DNA from: G965220305 sp965220305
Lineage (GTDB): Bacteria; Chloroflexota; Dehalococcoidia; Lucifugimonadales; UBA3495
Reading direction: 5' to 3'
DNA: 64,000 nt
Assembly (NCBI GenBank): GCA_965220305.1
Contig: OZ244817.1
Span: forward strand, 3,162,001-3,226,000
Shown in pieces: positions 61,535 through 64,000 of the stretch (position 1 is its first letter; the number at the start of each line of letters is the position of its first letter). The notes under the pieces are model-generated. The model searched no databases. It was not told where the DNA came from and saw nothing but the letters and a program-made list of their open reading frames with translations. Position numbers and translations under genes: made by a program.

Positions 61535-62527
61535 ATGGCGACTAATAGCCGGACCAACGACAACCCGGTGGTGTTGGAAGTAGATGGACTCCAGACCTAC
61601 TTCCAGACCCGCTGGGGCACGGTAAAAGCAGTAGACGGTGTTAGCTTCGACCTGAGGCGCGGGGAGACCCTGGGCATAGTGGGGGAATCCGGTTCGGGCA
61701 AGTCGGTGACGATGCTGTCACTAATGCGGCTGATACCGGAGCCTCCGGGTCACATAGTGGGGGGCCGGATTCTGCTGGAAGGCGAGGACCTGCTGCAACT
61801 CACGGAAAACGAGATGAGCAAGTACCGGGGCAGCAAAATAGCGTTAATCATCCAGGACCCCATGACCTCGCTGAACCCGGTCTTCTCCATCGGCAACCAG
61901 GTGGGCGAAGCTATCAAGATTCACCAGGACATTCCCAAACGGAGTGTGATGCAGCAGATTCTGGACGTGCTGCGCAAGGTCAACATTCCGGCGGCGGAAA
62001 CCAGGGTACGAGACTTTCCGCACCAGATGAGCGGCGGGATGCGGCAGCGCGTGGTGGGAGCCATTGGCATTTCCTGCGAACCCATCGTCTTGATAGCGGA
62101 CGAGCCGACCACCTCCCTGGACGTGACCATCCAAGCCCAGTACCTGAAACTGCTGAGGGAATTGCAGCAGGAATCGAACATTGCCCTAATCTTCATCACC
62201 CACGACTTTGGAATAGTGGCGAAGATGTGCGACCGGGTCGCGGTGATGTACGCTGGCAAGATAGTCGAAATGGGGGACGTGCGGGACATATTCAACCAGC
62301 CCTCGCACCCCTACACCGAAGCCCTATTGGCGTCGGTTCCGAAGCTGGAAGAAGATGTGGAGCGTCTCTACGCCATCGAAGGGCAACCGCCCACGTTGCA
62401 CGACCTACCCAGGGGGTGTCCCTTCGCGCCCCGGTGCCCCTACGTGATGGAGCGCTGCCGCGAAGAGTACCCGGCGGCAAAGCAAGTGACCGAGCGGCAT
62501 TATGCGGCATGCTGGAGGCTGGAATGA
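61535..62527 (+). CDS. Peptide-type ABC transporter ATPase (DppD/OppD-like)
   Basis: 330 residues from the ATG at 61535. Walker A GESGSGKSV, signature MSGGMRQR, Walker B LIADEPTTSLD, H-loop THDFG. The C-terminal oligopeptide extension has the Cys-rich CPFAPRCPYVMERC segment, which in some homologues binds a 4Fe-4S cluster. Its TGA overlaps the next ATG (ATGA). Confidence 0.94.
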   Translation: MATNSRTNDNPVVLEVDGLQTYFQTRWGTVKAVDGVSFDLRRGETLGIVGESGSGKSVTMLSLMRLIPEPPGHIVGGRILLEGEDLLQLTENEMSKYRGSKIALIIQDPMTSLNPVFSIGNQVGEAIKIHQDIPKRSVMQQILDVLRKVNIPAAETRVRDFPHQMSGGMRQRVVGAIGISCEPIVLIADEPTTSLDVTIQAQYLKLLRELQQESNIALIFITHDFGIVAKMCDRVAVMYAGKIVEMGDVRDIFNQPSHPYTEALLASVPKLEEDVERLYAIEGQPPTLHDLPRGCPFAPRCPYVMERCREEYPAAKQVTERHYAACWRLE

Positions 62528-63528
62528 CCTCAGTAGAAGAGAGTCGGGAGAGCCGGGTGGCACCCGGGGTGCTCCTGGAGGCCCAGGGGCTGAAGAAACA
62601 TTTCCCGGTGACCAAGGGTCTGCTGCTGTCGAAAGTGACCGGGTGGATTAAGGCAGTAGACGGAATCTCCTTCCAAGTTCGCGCTGGCGAAACCCTGGGC
62701 ATAGTGGGCGAGTCGGGCTGCGGCAAGAGCACCACGGCCAAGATGTTGTTGATGCTGGAGGAACCCACAGAAGGCTCAATTCTGTTCCAGGGGAAGGAAA
62801 TAGATAAAGCCAACAATGCCGAGCGCCGAGAATATCGCAGCTCGGTGCAGGCGGTGTTTCAAGACCCTTGGAGCTCGCTCAACCCTCGAATGCGCGTGAA
62901 GGACCTGATTGCCGAGCCGATGGTAATCAACCTGAAGCTCAGTCGCCGGGAGATGGATGAGCGGGTGCAGCGGTTGCTGGCCGACGTGGGTCTGAGTTCT
63001 TACCACGCCAACCTCTACCCCCACGAGTTCAGCGGAGGACAGCGGCAAAGATTGGCGATTGCCCGGGCGTTGTCCCTGGACCCCAAGCTCATTGTGCTGG
63101 ACGAGCCGGTGTCGGCCTTGGACGTGTCCATTCGCGCCCAGATAATGAACCTGCTCAAGGACCTTCAGAAAGAGTACCAGGTAAGTTACCTGCTGATAGC
63201 CCACCACCTGGCGACAGTACGCTATATGTGTGACTGGGTGGCCGTGATGTACCTGGGCCAAATAGTGGAGTTTGCGCCGGTACGTGAGCTGTACGAGAAC
63301 CCGTCGCACCCCTATACCAAGGCGCTGATGAGCGCGGCCCTGCCGTCGCACCCGGACATCGAGCAGGAAGAAATGATACTGACGGGGGAAGTCCCGTCGC
63401 CCTTGAACCCGCCCGAGGGGTGCCGGTTCCATCCCAGGTGTCCCTTCGTCATGGACCAATGCTCGGTGGATGTGCCGCAGGTGAAGGAGGTTTCCCCCGG
63501 GCACAGCGTTTCCTGTCATCTCTACTAG
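62524..63528 (+). CDS. Peptide-type ABC transporter ATPase (DppF/OppF-like)
   Basis: 334 residues from the ATG at 62524, which overlaps the DppD stop; the longer open frame from 62227 is an out-of-frame shadow of DppD. Walker A GESGCGKST, signature FSGGQRQR, Walker B LIVLDEPVSALD, H-loop AHHLAT. C-terminal CRFHPRCPFVMDQC segment as in DppD. Last gene of the uptake operon. Confidence 0.94.
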   Translation: MTSVEESRESRVAPGVLLEAQGLKKHFPVTKGLLLSKVTGWIKAVDGISFQVRAGETLGIVGESGCGKSTTAKMLLMLEEPTEGSILFQGKEIDKANNAERREYRSSVQAVFQDPWSSLNPRMRVKDLIAEPMVINLKLSRREMDERVQRLLADVGLSSYHANLYPHEFSGGQRQRLAIARALSLDPKLIVLDEPVSALDVSIRAQIMNLLKDLQKEYQVSYLLIAHHLATVRYMCDWVAVMYLGQIVEFAPVRELYENPSHPYTKALMSAALPSHPDIEQEEMILTGEVPSPLNPPEGCRFHPRCPFVMDQCSVDVPQVKEVSPGHSVSCHLY

Positions 63529-63600
63529 GGGCCTAACCCCCCCACGCACCGCCCCGGACTACTGGGGCTGAGCCGTTCCAGCTACAGTTAAGAGACTCCG

Positions 63601-63632
63601 CGCCGGGGCCTGGTATAGGGTTCCGGCGTTTT
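63601..63632 (+). terminator. Terminator after the uptake operon
   Basis: CGCCGG pairs with CCGGCG (inner GGCC/GGTT partly paired), followed by TTTTCTTT. The remaining part of the 305-bp gap 63529-63833 shows no gene. Confidence 0.75.
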
Positions 63633-63833
63633 CTTTGGAATCCCTCCCGGTTAGGCTGCGGAGGCTCCAATTGCTCCCTGGCATATTCCCCGCGTTTCGT
63701 GTTACATTACTGTTGCAATTGCCTTGGATAGCTAGGTACTTCGGGCGGTAGTCGCAGCGTCTGCGGCGGCTCGCTGGGAGGAATCGGTCTCTTGTACCGA
63801 GACTGCCCGTTGTAGATGTAAGGGGTGGATTCC

Positions 63834-64000
63834 ATGACCAAGCAGAGAGTGACAAAGCCCGTCTACCTTGGGGATGTGAAAGTCGGCGGCGGGGCCGACA
63901 TCAGTGTCCAGTCCATGACCAAGACCGACACCCGGGACGTGGCGGCCACCGTCCGCCAGATTCACGAGTTGGAAGAGGTTGGCTGCGAGATAATCCGCTC
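63834..64000 (+). CDS. ispG: 4-hydroxy-3-methylbut-2-enyl-diphosphate synthase, N-terminal part (cut by window edge)
   Basis: The first 55 residues run off the window. KPVYLGDVKVGGGADISVQSMTKTDTRDV and the following TVRQIHELEEVGCEIIR are the unmistakable IspG/GcpE start. The enzyme is a 4Fe-4S protein of the non-mevalonate isoprenoid pathway. AAGGGG lies 9 nt before the ATG. Confidence 0.95.
   Translation, partial: MTKQRVTKPVYLGDVKVGGGADISVQSMTKTDTRDVAATVRQIHELEEVGCEIIR

Noticed and set aside
62227..62523. N-terminal extension of the last ABC ATPase
   Set aside because: It is an out-of-frame reading of the preceding ATPase gene; ATG at 62524 overlaps that gene's stop in the usual ATGA fashion.

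Overview
The window looks like chromosomal DNA from a GC-rich bacterium, most plausibly a Chloroflexota member close to Dehalococcoidia/SAR202. This is inferred from gene content: repeated family III CoA-transferases, FAH hydrolases, luciferase-like and molybdenum hydroxylase enzymes, HdrD-type Fe-S proteins, Rex, DUF503, long Pro/Ala-rich lipoprotein linkers and an EF-G paralogue. No rRNA, tRNA or CRISPR array was seen. Genes are dense on both strands, with palindromic repeats in several gaps.

Layout. 1-5.7 kb (mostly minus): three CaiB/BaiF CoA-transferases, a CitE/HpcH-type lyase, a spondin-domain secreted protein and a membrane protein. 5.9-10.5 kb: a molybdopterin hydroxylase large subunit without its usual partners, an AhpD/CMD-like protein, a small alpha/beta-barrel protein, an AsnC-type ligand domain and RidA. 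10.8-17.3 kb: an EF-G paralogue, a B12 acyl-CoA mutase whose active-site residues read as isobutyryl-CoA mutase, and ribF-tyrS. 17.7-21.3 kb: rsmD-coaD-(SepIVA/DivIVA-like gene), a secreted Ig-like protein and a DUF151 nuclease. 21.4-30.1 kb: the F-type ATP synthase operon atpZ-B-E-F-H-A-G-D-C, interrupted between atpA and atpG by inserted DNA bracketed by a 151-bp duplication of the atpA 3' end. 30.1-35.5 kb: rex, DUF503, a short selenoprotein gene (SelW/Rdx-like, in-frame TGA), an alpha/beta hydrolase, DUF2905 and a membrane-bound HdrD-like Fe-S protein. 35.6-46.4 kb: an ABC exporter, two FAH proteins, a pentad-repeat protein, an MDR dehydrogenase, a luciferase-like oxidoreductase, an SDR and an acyl-CoA ligase. 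46.5-51.8 kb: an RND pump with an unusually long coiled-coil adaptor. 51.9-53.8 kb: a thiolase-like protein with its DUF35 partner. 54.6-63.5 kb: an oligopeptide-type ABC uptake operon with two paralogous binding proteins. The window ends inside ispG.

Metabolic picture (inference): a heterotroph that takes up peptides or other small organics and degrades branched and carboxylated acids through CoA thioesters. CoA-transferases and the ligase would activate substrates, and the lyase, mutase and thiolase/aldolase would rearrange or cleave them. A proton-type ATP synthase and Rex would couple this to energy and redox state.

The strongest unusual signals are (1) the TGA-containing SelW-like gene with its own TTGACA-17-TATTAT promoter, Shine-Dalgarno site and a SECIS-like hairpin 21 nt after the TGA, and (2) the compact insertion in the atp operon that regenerates the atpA 3' end and carries an unrecognised AT-richer gene.
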